Positions 1 through 7,958 are shown, counted from the first letter of the stretch. The stretch: DNA of 64,000 nucleotides from Virgisporangium aliadipatigenens (GCF_016863615.1 NZ_BOPF01000005.1:1-64000); one strand, 5' to 3'. Numbers and translations are program-made. The notes: generated from the letters alone by a model not told the origin.

Positions 1-90
1 GGCTGCGGCGGCCACGCCCGAGGACCACACCAGAAACCCCGAACCAGCGGCTATCGCCAGCAACGGTACGACGGCTTTCCTGAACCTCAT
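1..90 (-). CDS. N-terminus of a secreted protein (partial)
   Basis: Only the first 30 codons lie in the window; the gene runs off the left edge. It starts with ATG at 90 on the minus strand. The translation begins MRFRKAVVPLLAIAAG and continues with a hydrophobic, Ala/Gly-rich stretch. Two Arg and one Lys followed by about 20 non-polar residues is a typical Sec signal peptide. No mature domain is visible, so no function can be given. Confidence 0.55.
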   Translation of the reverse strand, partial: MRFRKAVVPLLAIAAGSGFLVWSSGVAAAA

Positions 91-290
91 CGTTCGACCC
101 TGCGCATTCTGTGGGGTGGTCATCTCGGTAACCCACTGTGCAGAGGTCGGTTCAGGGTGGGCTCAAGTGCGGGTACGGGAACGCGCAAATCCGCAGGTCA
201 GAGCCGGTGCGTGCGAACTGTGCGCTGAGGGCGCGTGCACAATGAGTGAGCTTGCTCAGGGTGGTGGCCGGGAGGCCGATACGCGTGCGT

Positions 291-677
291 ATGAACGACG
301 TTCGGCGGCCCGCGCACGCGATCGCGGAGTATCTGCGGCTCCTGGACAGGAGCGGCCTGCCGGAACTGTATGCGGCCGAGGCGCTGCTCGACGCCCTGTG
401 CCGGCGTGCGAACGCCTCCGGCGGTGCCCTCCTGCGGATCGACCCCGAGGGGGAGACGCTCACCGTCGCGGCGGTGCGTGGGTACGTGGATCCGTCGGTG
501 GGCGGGCGGGCGTTCGCGTTGGCGGCGGACTCGGCGCTGGCGGCGCTGTACGTGTCGGGTGCGCCGCACGAGGTGCGCGGGGCCGCGCTCTCGCCGGAGG
601 TGCGGGAACTGGTGCGCGACGCCGAGACGGTGCTGGCGGTGCCGGTGCGTTCGGGTCTGGTGCTGCTGGGGCCGTAG
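291..677 (+). CDS. small GAF-like domain protein
   Basis: A 128-residue protein. An N-terminal helix (HAIAEYLRLLDRSGLPE) is followed by alternating short strands and helices, with segments such as GALLRIDPEGETLTVAAVRG and a closing VLAVPVRSGLVLLGP. This resembles a short GAF sensor domain (established fold, inferred here). No transmembrane segment and no output domain are seen. ATG 291 has GGAGG-like bases about 10 nt upstream; an in-frame upstream start at 246 would add 15 Arg-rich residues that look non-native. The ligand is unknown. Confidence 0.55.
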   Translation: MNDVRRPAHAIAEYLRLLDRSGLPELYAAEALLDALCRRANASGGALLRIDPEGETLTVAAVRGYVDPSVGGRAFALAADSALAALYVSGAPHEVRGAALSPEVRELVRDAETVLAVPVRSGLVLLGP

Positions 678-687
678 GTCGACGGGG

Positions 688-1050
688 TCAGGGGGCTATG
701 TCGGCCGCGCGCAGTGCGTGCGCCACGTCGGCGTGGCGGGCGAAGCGGACCACGCGTCCACTGTGGACGGTGAAGTGGGATGCCACCACGGTCGCGGTCG
801 CCGGGTCGGCCTGCCATACCGCCTCGGACTCCACCACGACCGCGCCGTTCGGGCCCTCGAAGGTGCGCAGCGCTGTCCAGATGAGGCCGGCCCGGTGCAG
901 CCAGTCGTCCAGCGCTTGCGTGCCGTGTGCGGTGCCGCGCGGGCCGACGATCTCGATGTCGGGAGCGGAGAGGGCGCGCAGGGTTTCGGCGTCGCCGCTG
1001 CCGGCCGCGGCGTGCCAGCGCAGTGCGATCTCGACCGTGGACGTGTGCAT
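688..1050 (-). CDS. SnoaL/NTF2-like protein
   Basis: A 120-residue protein with the pattern of a SnoaL-like NTF2 fold. It has an N-terminal helix (VEIALRWHAAAGSGDAETL), the strand DIEIVGPRGTAHG followed by a helix with a Trp (ALDDWLHRAG), then the sheet VVVESEAVWQAD...TATVVASHFTVHSGRVVRFARHAD. Such proteins are small cyclases, isomerases or binding proteins; the substrate cannot be read. It is transcribed away from the MarR gene at 1075, and the perfect palindrome at 1054-1071 sits between their starts, so it is the likely MarR target. An upstream in-frame start (1080) would place the palindrome inside the gene and is less likely. Confidence 0.75.
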   Translation of the reverse strand: MHTSTVEIALRWHAAAGSGDAETLRALSAPDIEIVGPRGTAHGTQALDDWLHRAGLIWTALRTFEGPNGAVVVESEAVWQADPATATVVASHFTVHSGRVVRFARHADVAHALRAADIAP

Positions 1051-1053
1051 ATC

Positions 1054-1071
1054 GCACACGTTAACGTGTGC
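1054..1071. promoter_or_regulatory. 18-bp perfect palindrome, likely MarR operator
   Basis: GCACACGTTAACGTGTGC is its own reverse complement. It lies 3 bp upstream of the start of both divergent genes (NTF2-like at 1050, MarR at 1075), so a dimer bound here would block both. Position and symmetry fit autoregulation by the MarR protein; binding is inferred. Confidence 0.65.
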
Positions 1072-1074
1072 AAT

Positions 1075-1527
1075 GTGCACGCATCAAGCAGAGGGGCCGG
1101 GCCGGCGCTGTTCCACCTCGTGCGGTACTGGTCGCGGCGTTGGGCTCCGGGGGTGGCGGCCGGCACCGACTCGGCCGTGCAGGACATCCTCGTCGTGGAG
1201 GCCGTGGCGGCGTCGGCCGCGGGGGCGGACATCGGCGAAAGGGCCGTCACCGTCACCGATGTGGCGGAGCAGCTCGGGCTGGACCGGTCCGGCGCGTCGC
1301 GGCTGGTCTCGGCGGCGGTCGCGCACGGGTATGTCGCACGCGCCGCCGCCGGCGGGGACGCGCGCCGGGCGGCGCTCACCGTCACGCCGGCCGGGGCCGA
1401 ACTGCTCGCCGCCGCGCACGCCTGGCAGGACGGCGTCTTCGCCGAGCTCACCGCCGGCTGGAAGGCCGACGACGTCCGCCGGCTCGCCGGATACCTGCGC
1501 CGCCTCGCGGCCGCGAACCCTCCGTGA
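1075..1527 (+). CDS. MarR-family transcriptional regulator
   Basis: A 150-residue winged-helix protein. The recognition helix region reads VTDVAEQLGLDRSGASRLVSAAVAHGYV, the wing region RAAAGGDARRAALTVTPAGAELL, followed by C-terminal dimer helices (AHAWQDGVFAELTAGWKADDVRRLAGYL), all typical of MarR. GTG 1075 is chosen; an in-frame GTG at 1066 falls within the palindrome. The start is so close to the operator that the mRNA may be nearly leaderless. It probably represses itself and the divergent NTF2-like gene; the effector is unknown. Confidence 0.85.
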   Translation: MHASSRGAGPALFHLVRYWSRRWAPGVAAGTDSAVQDILVVEAVAASAAGADIGERAVTVTDVAEQLGLDRSGASRLVSAAVAHGYVARAAAGGDARRAALTVTPAGAELLAAAHAWQDGVFAELTAGWKADDVRRLAGYLRRLAAANPP

Positions 1528-1603
1528 GCGCGCCGAGAACCCGCCGCCCGGGAGTGCCGACGAGCCCGACGTCCGAGTGCGCCGGCTGGGGTGCGTCGAC
1601 GAG

Positions 1604-1668
1604 TGACCGGAGGACACGTCAGGTACGTCATCTCGGCCGAATGAGGTACCTGGTGTGTCATCCGGTCA
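1604..1668 (+). terminator. long-stem hairpin, probable terminator of the MarR gene
   Basis: Arms 1604-1631 and 1641-1668 match at 24 of 28 positions, with a 9-nt loop (ctcggccga). There is no U-tract, as is usual in high-GC actinobacteria. It starts 77 nt after the MarR stop. An operator function is an alternative because the half sites AGGTAC/GTACCT are themselves symmetric. Confidence 0.45.
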
Positions 1669-1755
1669 TCGGTGCCCGCCCGGCCGCCGGCCGCCAGGGA
1701 GCGGAGTGCGGACGTGGCAGCGGAGCGGCCGATCACGCGGAGCGGATCGGCCCGG

Positions 1756-1795
1756 AGCGGTGCGGCCCGGGAGGCAGCGGTCGCGCCCCCGACGG
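1756..1795. repeat. dispersed intergenic repeat, copy A
   Basis: Forty bases (starting agcggtgcggcccgggaggc) recur at 39028-39067 with one difference (g at 1776, a at 39048). Both copies are in the same orientation and both lie just 3' of a regulator gene. Neither is inside a coding region. Confidence 0.7.
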
Positions 1796-1860
1796 ACGCG
1801 CGCAAAGAAGAACCTCACGGAGACAGAGCAAGGGTGACGCCACGGACGCGCGCAAAGAAG
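1792..1860. repeat. 19-nt direct repeat pair
   Basis: The same 19 nt (acggacgcgcgcaaagaag) occur at 1792-1810 and 1842-1860, exactly 50 nt apart. Each copy is followed by a near match (ctcacggag and gtcacggag). The first overlaps the end of dispersed repeat copy A. The second lies in the loop of an 8-bp hairpin, gtgacgcc/ggcgtcac. Confidence 0.7.
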
Positions 1861-2004
1861 GCGTCACGGAGGGAAGCGTTACGGACGGGCGCGAACGGCG
1901 ATCCGGCTGCCCTTACGCGCATGAAATCCCTGGATCCCTTATACAAACCTGAAGAAAGGGTGAAGCGCTGAACTGTCCCCCCGGGTCCGCCCGTCTGGTT
2001 GGTT

Positions 2005-2592
2005 ATGACAGCGCGTAATCGCAAGTCCTGGACGAAGTTCGCCGTGGTGGGGGCATTCGCGGCGGCTCTCGTGGCCGGCGGGACCACCTATGCTTTTGCC
2101 GACACCGCGTCGGCGCAGACCTCGATCCCGGGTCGCTTCTCTCTTCCGGCCGGCGCGCCGACGCCCGGTGCCGGCTTCAAGATCCATTCGGCGTACAAGG
2201 TCGTCACCGGCGTGCAGATCTACACCTGCACCACGCAGGCCGACGGTACCGGCGCCTGGTCGGGCTCGTCGACGCCGGACGCGACCCTGCTCCGCTACGG
2301 CACGCCGGGCCGCATCAAGCACGGTGCCGGGCCGCGGTGGACCTACACCCGGGACGGTTCGACGCTGCTCGGCCAGCTGCCGCCGGCCCAGTCGGTGCCG
2401 AAGGAGGGCACCATCGCGTGGCTGCTGCTGAACGTCACCCACGAGTCGGCGGGGGCGCTCGACCCGGTGACCCACATCAGCCGCGTGCGCACCAGCGGCG
2501 GCGTGAAGCCGACGACCGCCTGCACCCCGGGCGTGACCAAGGACGCCCGCGTCCGCTACGGCGCCGACTACGTCTTCTGGACAGCGGCCTGA
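2005..2592 (+). CDS. secreted DUF3455-like protein
   Basis: A 195-residue protein. A basic N-terminus (TARNRKSWTKF) leads into a hydrophobic stretch (AVVGAFAAALVAGGTTYAFA) and an Ala-rich cleavage region, so it is exported. The mature part has features I associate with DUF3455: GVQIYTCTTQADGTGAWSGSS, a conserved HGAGPRWTYTRDGS, and late Cys and Tyr residues (TTACTPGV...VRYGADYVFW). The function of the family is not established; no catalytic motif is evident. ATG 2005 gives a standard signal peptide. A strong hairpin follows at 2624. Confidence 0.75.
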   Translation: MTARNRKSWTKFAVVGAFAAALVAGGTTYAFADTASAQTSIPGRFSLPAGAPTPGAGFKIHSAYKVVTGVQIYTCTTQADGTGAWSGSSTPDATLLRYGTPGRIKHGAGPRWTYTRDGSTLLGQLPPAQSVPKEGTIAWLLLNVTHESAGALDPVTHISRVRTSGGVKPTTACTPGVTKDARVRYGADYVFWTAA

Positions 2593-2623
2593 GGCACTGA
2601 CGGGCCAGGGCCTGAGGTAGCGA

Positions 2624-2655
2624 GGGGCGTGTCCGCCGGACGGCGGGCGCGCCCC
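2624..2655 (+). terminator. hairpin terminator after the DUF3455 gene
   Basis: Arms 2624-2637 and 2642-2655 pair over 14 bases; only two positions are not Watson-Crick and both can form G-U. The loop is ggac. It starts 32 nt after the stop codon. There is no T-run. Confidence 0.75.
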
Positions 2656-2698
2656 GAAGAATGCGCCCGAAGAGCCGTCACACAAACGAGTTTCATGA

Positions 2699-2722
2699 TC
2701 GCGAATTGTTAACTGTCGCGAA
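2699..2722. promoter_or_regulatory. paired tcgcgaa direct repeats upstream of the Hsp70-like gene
   Basis: The heptamer tcgcgaa occurs at 2699-2705 and 2716-2722, a 17-bp period, in an AT-richer pocket (ttgttaactg between them) 70-90 nt before the next start. It could be a tandem regulator site or part of the promoter. No regulator can be assigned. Confidence 0.25.
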
Positions 2723-2790
2723 ACTGACGTCTTCTACCCTGCTGCGAGCATTCACACATTGACGCTCCGCAACAGGTGGGAGACCGCCCC

Positions 2791-4809
2791 ATGGCACATT
2801 CCCTGCTGGTGGTGGATTGCGGAACCTGGGCAACAGCCGCTGCCTCGGTCCTGGACGACCGGATGAACGTCCTTCCCGATCCCTCCACCGGCGCACCCCG
2901 CTGGCCCTCCGCGGTTTATCTCGAAGAGGGGAACCTGCACGTCGGTGGCGCCGCACTCCGCCGCCGCGACCACAACCCGGCCGGCTTCGCGCCCGGCGTG
3001 CGCCCCGCGCTCGACGTGGGGGAGCCGGTGCGCTTCGGCGCCTGGCAGGTCGCCACCGACCAGGCCCTGGCGGCCTACCTCTCCACCGTCCGCGCCGAGG
3101 CCGAACGCCGTCACGGCCTCGCCATGGACCGATTGGCGCTCACCCTGCCGCCCGACTACGAGCGCGCCGACCCGCGCCGGGAGCTCGTCGTCGCCGCCGC
3201 GTCCGCCGCCGGTTTTCCCGATGTCGAACTGGTCGGGGCCGCCACGGCCGCCGTGCTGGACCCGGCGCTGGAGCCGTTCGAGGACGGGGCGCACGTGCTC
3301 GTCTGCGACCTGGGTGCCACCTGGACGGTGAGCCTCCTGCGCCTGCGCGGCGAACGGGCCGACACGCTCGCCACCGAGACCGCCGGAGCCCGCCAGGACG
3401 TCGACGAACTGCTCCTCGGCGACCTGCGCGTAGCCCTGTACGACTGGCTCGAACCCCGCATCGAGGACCCCGCCGTCCTGCACCGCGCGCGGGACTTCGT
3501 GCGGGGGCTCAAGCACCGGCTGCGCGACGCGGAGGAGGTCGTGGACCAGCTGGCGCCGGACGCGCCGCCGTTCCGGCTCACCCGCATGGACCTCGAACGC
3601 AGCGCCGACCCCGGCCTGCGCTGGCTGCTGGCCAGTGCCCGCGCGGTGGTGGCCCGCGCCGGGGCGACGCTGCCGCAGCTGGCGGGGGTCGTTCTGGTGG
3701 GTGGGGGTGCGCTGCTGCCGCACGTGGCCGCCACCCTCTACAACGGCCTCGGTGTGCGGATCCACCAGACCGCCGCCCCCGAACTGGCGATCCTGCGCGG
3801 CGCCTGCCGCTGGGCGACCGGTGCGCGCACGCTCGCCGCTGAGCCGCCCGGCTGGCGGGTCGAACCGCTCTCCTGGGCCGTTCCCGAGGAGGGCGCGCGG
3901 CTGCTGCGCTGGCTGGTCGAGGAGGGCCGCCAGTACCGGGCCGGGGACCTGCTCGCGCAGGTGCGCACCGCCGACGACCGGGTGTTCGACCTGACGGCGG
4001 CGCGCGGCGGAACGCTGGTGGAGCAGCGGTGCGGCATCGGTGCGCACGTTCGGCCGGCGACCGTGGTCGGCACCGCCCGGGCGGCCGAGGCCGACGACAC
4101 CTACGCGCGGCGGCACCACCTGACGAACACCGGCGAGTGGGTGCTGACCCCGGATCACCGCTGGCTCGTCGAGTGCGTCGGCGGCGGCGCGCACGTGCGC
4201 GTGCGCACCATCGACGACGCGGCCGTCGTCCACGAACTCCAGACCGACCGGCCGCTGCACGGGCACGTCTTCTTCGACCCGGCGGGTCAGCTGCGGCTGG
4301 TGTCGTGGGATCCGGAGGGGCGCTTCTACGTGTGGGACGTGGCGTCGGGGCGGCTGCTGACGACGTTCACCGAGTCGGGGCCGCCGGTGACGGTGCTGGT
4401 CAACGAGGCCGACTGGCGGCTGCTCGCCGAGGCCGACGGCGGGGTGCGGGTGGGCCGGTACCGGCGTTCCGTGGCGACGCTGTGGGACCTCGGCACCGGC
4501 AGCAAGTTGGAGAAGGTCGTGGGGGAGGAGTGGCAGCGGCGGCACCCGGGCTACACGGGGCGCACGCGCGTCGACGGGTTCCGGACCGAGACGGTGAGCC
4601 CCGACGGGCGGCTGCGCGTCTCGACCGACCAGGTCGGCAGCCACACCGCCGCCGTGTCGCTGATCGAGGTCAAGAACGAGCGTGAGCTGTTCCGGGTCGA
4701 CAGCGGCGTCGCGCAGCGGGTGCGGGCGGCGTTCAGCGCGGACGGGCGGCACCTGCTCGCCAACTGGCAGTCCGAGGGCAGCAGTTGGGTGGACGTCTGG
4801 CAGATTTGA
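2791..4809 (+). CDS. Hsp70-like ATPase domain fused to a beta-propeller-like C-terminus
   Basis: A 672-residue protein. Residues about 1-350 carry actin/Hsp70-type nucleotide-binding motifs: phosphate-1 DCGTWATAAAS near the start, phosphate-2 VLVCDLGATWTVSLL near 175, and adenosine motif VVLVGGGALLPHV near 305. A small beta-rich section (about 370-430) follows. The last 250 residues contain repeated strand units with Trp-Asp-type endings (LVSWDPEGRFYVWDVASGRLL, VATLWDLGTGSKL, SSWVDVWQI), suggesting part of a WD40-like propeller. The Hsp70 peptide-binding domain is absent. ATG 2791 has aggtggga about 8 nt upstream. It may be a nucleotide-gated scaffold; the partner is unknown. Confidence 0.75.
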   Translation: MAHSLLVVDCGTWATAAASVLDDRMNVLPDPSTGAPRWPSAVYLEEGNLHVGGAALRRRDHNPAGFAPGVRPALDVGEPVRFGAWQVATDQALAAYLSTVRAEAERRHGLAMDRLALTLPPDYERADPRRELVVAAASAAGFPDVELVGAATAAVLDPALEPFEDGAHVLVCDLGATWTVSLLRLRGERADTLATETAGARQDVDELLLGDLRVALYDWLEPRIEDPAVLHRARDFVRGLKHRLRDAEEVVDQLAPDAPPFRLTRMDLERSADPGLRWLLASARAVVARAGATLPQLAGVVLVGGGALLPHVAATLYNGLGVRIHQTAAPELAILRGACRWATGARTLAAEPPGWRVEPLSWAVPEEGARLLRWLVEEGRQYRAGDLLAQVRTADDRVFDLTAARGGTLVEQRCGIGAHVRPATVVGTARAAEADDTYARRHHLTNTGEWVLTPDHRWLVECVGGGAHVRVRTIDDAAVVHELQTDRPLHGHVFFDPAGQLRLVSWDPEGRFYVWDVASGRLLTTFTESGPPVTVLVNEADWRLLAEADGGVRVGRYRRSVATLWDLGTGSKLEKVVGEEWQRRHPGYTGRTRVDGFRTETVSPDGRLRVSTDQVGSHTAAVSLIEVKNERELFRVDSGVAQRVRAAFSADGRHLLANWQSEGSSWVDVWQI

Positions 4810-4837
4810 TCGCCCCCGACGCGGGTAGCACGACGGG

Positions 4838-5749
4838 GTGGACAGGCCTCGCGTGGTGGTGTTCGGGCAGCTCGCCCGGGATCTGGTGCTGTGCGCGCCG
4901 GAGATCCCGGACGCCGGTTCGTCGGTCGACGTGCGCGAGCGGGTGGAGGAGTTGGGCGGCAAGGGGGCCAATCAGGCCGTCGCGCTCGCCCAGCTCGGCG
5001 CCCGCCCGTCGCTCGTGGCCGTCGCCGGTGACGACGACGTCGGTGACGCGCTGCTGGCCCGCGCCGCGTCCGACGGGATCGACGTCTCCGGCGTCGTGCG
5101 CCGTCCGGGTCCGACCGGGCTGATCGTCGAGGTGCTGTTGCCGTCCGGGGACTATCGCTATTTCGAGCATCTGGGGGAACGGGTTCAGCTGCACACGAGC
5201 GACGTGACGTCGTCCGCGTCCATTGTGGAGGGTGCGGCGGCGGCGCTGGTGCAGTTGCAGCAGCCGGCCCCGGCCGTCGTGTCGGCCGCCCGGCTGGGGC
5301 GCACCGCGCGCGCCCTCGTGGTGCTCGACGGCGCGCCGCCGGACGGCACCCGCGACGACCTGCTCCTGCTCGCCGACGTGCTGCGGGCCGACGCCCGCGA
5401 GGCTCCACAGTGGACGGACGTGTCCAGTGTGGACGGTGCCGCGCTGCGGGAGGCGACGGAAGCCCTGCTGCGCCGCGGGCCGCGGGTCGTGGCGCTGGCC
5501 CTCGACGGCGGCGGCAACCTGTTCTCCTGGCGGGATGAGGAGACGGTGCACCACCTGGTCGTCCCCGACGGCCCCGAACGGGTGCGGGACACCACCGGCG
5601 GCGGCGACTCGCTCGTGGCGGCGCTGACCGTGGGGCTGCTGGCCGGCTATCCGGTCCCGGACGCCGCCCGGTGCGCGGTGGCGGCGTCCGGCCGTACCGT
5701 GACGCGGGTCGGCGGCCGCCCGGACCTCACCGGCCTGTTCCCGCGGTAG
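4838..5749 (+). CDS. PfkB-family (ribokinase-like) sugar kinase
   Basis: A 303-residue protein. PfkB signature 1 is near residue 35 (LGGKGANQAVALAQLG) and signature 2 near residue 250 (DTTGGGDSLVAAL), which carries the catalytic Asp. The usual GAGD is GGGD here, a mild change. The family phosphorylates sugars or nucleosides with ATP in the cytoplasm. Ribokinase is the closest general type, but the substrate-specific residues cannot be judged. GTG 4838 is preceded by a gggg-rich RBS and lies 28 nt after the previous gene, so the two may be co-transcribed. Confidence 0.85.
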   Translation: MDRPRVVVFGQLARDLVLCAPEIPDAGSSVDVRERVEELGGKGANQAVALAQLGARPSLVAVAGDDDVGDALLARAASDGIDVSGVVRRPGPTGLIVEVLLPSGDYRYFEHLGERVQLHTSDVTSSASIVEGAAAALVQLQQPAPAVVSAARLGRTARALVVLDGAPPDGTRDDLLLLADVLRADAREAPQWTDVSSVDGAALREATEALLRRGPRVVALALDGGGNLFSWRDEETVHHLVVPDGPERVRDTTGGGDSLVAALTVGLLAGYPVPDAARCAVAASGRTVTRVGGRPDLTGLFPR

Positions 5750-5757
5750 CCCACCCG

Positions 5758-6216
5758 TCAGCGCGAACGGGCGGCCGCGATGTCGTACACCTCGGCCGAG
5801 CCCTCGAGCGGCCCGGTGCGCACCACCGTCCACTCCCTGACCCGCCACTGCGACCCCACCGCCACCAGCCGGAACTCGCACCGCCCGCGCATCGTGCAGA
5901 AGTCCACGGTGCCCGGCCCGGTGCTGACGTGGTGGTAGGCGACCACGTAGGCGTGGCAGTGCGCCGCGTCCCCGTCGACGGTGACCAGCAGGTTGGAGAG
6001 CGCGTGGTGCGTGGTGTCGAACCCGTCGAGCGACCGGCGCGCCAGCGCGGTGAACTCCGCCGCACTCAGCTCGACCGCGGGACCGCCCCGGTGCCGGGAG
6101 GCGTCGTAGCGGACGCGGTCGGCGACCAGGGCCCGTAGGCCGGCCCAGTCCTTCCCGTCGCAGGCGTAGGCGAGCCGCACGACGGCCTCGGCGACCCGTT
6201 CACGTTCGGTCGGCAT
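5758..6216 (-). CDS. SnoaL-like NTF2-superfamily protein
   Basis: A 152-residue protein matching SnoaL_4-type NTF2 proteins: an N-terminal helix (RVAEAVVRLAYACDGKDWAGL), the strand RVRYDASRHRGG, a central TTHHALSNLLVTVDGDAAHCHAYVVAYHH, and CEFRLVAVGSQWRVREWTVV. Related proteins include ring hydroxylases, dehydratases and cyclases of aromatic metabolism. Its start overlaps the end of the DedA gene by 17 bp; both follow the FAD monooxygenase on the same strand, so the three form an operon. An accessory role to the monooxygenase is possible but unproven. Confidence 0.75.
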   Translation of the reverse strand: MPTERERVAEAVVRLAYACDGKDWAGLRALVADRVRYDASRHRGGPAVELSAAEFTALARRSLDGFDTTHHALSNLLVTVDGDAAHCHAYVVAYHHVSTGPGTVDFCTMRGRCEFRLVAVGSQWRVREWTVVRTGPLEGSAEVYDIAAARSR

Positions 6217-6817
6217 CGCCGGCTCCCCTGCGGCGGCGCGCGTGGCGAACGGCCTCCACGATCACGGTCACCACGAGCGCCAGGCCGACCCCGACGGCGA
6301 TCCCGTACAGCGGGTTGTCCCGGAAGAGCGCGCCGCCCACGTATCCCGACAGGACGGTGTAGCCGCTCCAGGCGACGGCGGCGATGCCGGTGAAGAAGGC
6401 GTAGTGCCCGAACGGGTAGCCGACCATTCCGGTGGTCAACGTCGCGAGGTACCGCCCCACCGGGATGAACCTCGTGGAGACGAGCACGAAGCCGCCGCGC
6501 CGGTCGAGTTCGGCGGCGAGCCAGTCGTGGGTTCTACGGCGCTTGGTGCCGGGCGGCAGGCGCTTGAGGAGGCGTTCCTCCATGGCCCGGCCGACGCCGT
6601 AGGGGACCAGATCGCCGAGGAACGCCCCGAGCGCGGTCGCCGCGATCACCGCCACCAGCTCGGTCTCCCCGCTGGCCGCGTAGACCCCGGCGAGGATGAC
6701 GACGGGTTCGCTCGGAATCAGCGGGAGAAAGGAGTCGAGCAGCGAGACGGCGATCAGGATCGCGTAGAGCCACGGCGACGAGACGAACGAACGCGTCAGT
6801 TCCAGCCAGTCAACCAT
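6200..6817 (-). CDS. DedA-family membrane protein
   Basis: A 205-residue polytopic protein. It has the DedA/VTT order: an N-terminal hydrophobic helix with LDSFLPLIPSEPVVILAG, the GAFLGDLVPYGVGRAM helix, the amphipathic loop, FVLVSTRFIPVGRYLATLTTGMVGYP with the conserved R-x-x-P, and C-terminal TM helices ending in a basic tail. Family members are lipid scramblases or transporters that preserve envelope integrity. ATG 6817 overlaps the 3' end of the FAD monooxygenase by 8 bp, indicating coupled translation. Confidence 0.9.
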   Translation of the reverse strand: MVDWLELTRSFVSSPWLYAILIAVSLLDSFLPLIPSEPVVILAGVYAASGETELVAVIAATALGAFLGDLVPYGVGRAMEERLLKRLPPGTKRRRTHDWLAAELDRRGGFVLVSTRFIPVGRYLATLTTGMVGYPFGHYAFFTGIAAVAWSGYTVLSGYVGGALFRDNPLYGIAVGVGLALVVTVIVEAVRHARRRRGAGDADRT

Positions 6818-7895
6818 CGAGCATCCAGCGGGTGAAGCGGGCGTACCGCTCGGCGAACGCGGCGGCGTCGGCGGCGGACTCCACCGCGGCGGAGAACTCC
6901 CGGACCCGATCGAAGCGCAGCATCCGCGCCTTCTCGTACTCGCGCAGCGCGAGCGACAGGTCGGGTTGCGCGCTCAGCGTGCCCGCCAGAACGCCCACGT
7001 CCTCGATCCCGAGCGTGCCGCCGGCCGAGATGTGCGGCGACAGCGCGTGGGCGGCGTCGCCGATCAGCACCGTGCGGGCACCGGTCCAGGTCGGCAGCGG
7101 CGGCACCATCATGACCTGGTTGGCGAGGATGGACTCCTCGGGCGTCGCCTCGATCATGCGGATCAGGTCGTCGTGCCAGCCGTCGTCGTTCATCCGGTGC
7201 GCGCGCTCCAGCGCCTGCTCCCGCTTGCTGCCGCTCAGCTCCCCGCAGCCGAACTGGTTCACCATCCACATGGTCGTGTCGCCGGAGATGCGGGAGTAGC
7301 CGCCCCGGGTGCGGTCGCGGCCGACGGTCAGCACGGTGCCGTCCCGCCGTTCTCCGCCGGCGGGGACCAGTGCGCGCCAGGAGTGGTGCCCGGCGTGCGG
7401 CACCGCCTCGCTGCCCGGCACCAGCTGCGCCCGAACGTCGGAGTAGACCCCGTCGGCGCCGACGAGCAGGTCGCCGGTGAGCACCTCGCCGGTCGACAGG
7501 TGCACCGCCACGTCCTCCGCGCGTTCCTCGAACCGGACGACCCGGGCCGCGAGGCGGATGTTCGACCGGCCGACGGCGTCGGCGAGCAGGTCGTTCAGGG
7601 GTGCGCGCGGCACCAGCGTGAACCGGTGGTGCGCGTCGGTGAACCCCTCGGCGCGCACCCGACGACCGGCGGGGTCGTAGAACCAGGTGTCGACCGTCCG
7701 GCCGGTCCGGGCGATCCGCTCGGCGGCACCGATCCCCGCGAACACCCGAAAGGCGTTGGGCCACAGGCCGATTCCGGCGCCGGCGGCGCGGATGGCCGGT
7801 GCCCGTTCGGCGACGGTCACCTCCCATCCCGCCTGGCGCAATACGGCGGCCGCGGTCAGCCCGGTCAGTCCGCCACCCGCTACGACAACTCGCAT
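6810..7895 (-). CDS. FAD-dependent aromatic monooxygenase
   Basis: A 361-residue class A flavoprotein hydroxylase. The Rossmann start is VVVAGGGLTGLTAAAVLRQAG; the mid-protein LLVGADGVYSDVR contains the DG motif that binds FAD and NAD(P)H; the second FAD motif is VLIGDAAHALSPHISAGGTLGIED. Such enzymes hydroxylate aromatic or polyketide substrates using O2 and NAD(P)H. It is first in an operon with the DedA and SnoaL-like genes. It is divergent from a LysR gene 63 bp away, which very probably controls it. The substrate is unknown. Confidence 0.88.
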   Translation of the reverse strand: MRVVVAGGGLTGLTAAAVLRQAGWEVTVAERAPAIRAAGAGIGLWPNAFRVFAGIGAAERIARTGRTVDTWFYDPAGRRVRAEGFTDAHHRFTLVPRAPLNDLLADAVGRSNIRLAARVVRFEERAEDVAVHLSTGEVLTGDLLVGADGVYSDVRAQLVPGSEAVPHAGHHSWRALVPAGGERRDGTVLTVGRDRTRGGYSRISGDTTMWMVNQFGCGELSGSKREQALERAHRMNDDGWHDDLIRMIEATPEESILANQVMMVPPLPTWTGARTVLIGDAAHALSPHISAGGTLGIEDVGVLAGTLSAQPDLSLALREYEKARMLRFDRVREFSAAVESAADAAAFAERYARFTRWMLDG

Positions 7896-7929
7896 GCGCC
7901 GATCCTGACCGGCTCAGGACATGACTTCA

Positions 7930-7955
7930 AATGCATAGAAGATATGGTTCGCATT
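7930..7955. promoter_or_regulatory. inverted repeat in the FAD monooxygenase/LysR intergenic region
   Basis: AATGC at 7930-7934 and GCATT at 7951-7955 form an interrupted palindrome in an AT-rich pocket of an otherwise GC-rich region, between divergent starts at 7895 and 7959. LysR regulators typically bind such sites to control themselves and the divergent target. The site ends 4 bp before the LysR ATG. Confidence 0.45.
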
Positions 7956-7958
7956 ACC

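Larger units (their letters stand above)
1528..2004. other. non-coding, repeat-rich intergenic region
   Basis: There are 477 bases with no convincing gene between the MarR gene and the DUF3455 gene. Short open frames here lack the third-position GC bias of the real genes. The region holds a 28-bp-arm hairpin (1604-1668), one copy of a dispersed repeat (1756-1795), a 19-nt direct repeat spaced 50 nt (1792-1810, 1842-1860) and an 8-bp hairpin (1834-1841 with 1860-1867). An AT-richer stretch around 1937-1950 (cttatacaaacc) could be a promoter for the downstream gene. Confidence 0.6.

Noticed and set aside
2752-4971. 739-residue minus-strand frame over the Hsp70-like gene
   Set aside because: It is the antisense shadow of a gene with clear nucleotide-binding motifs and has no domain itself.
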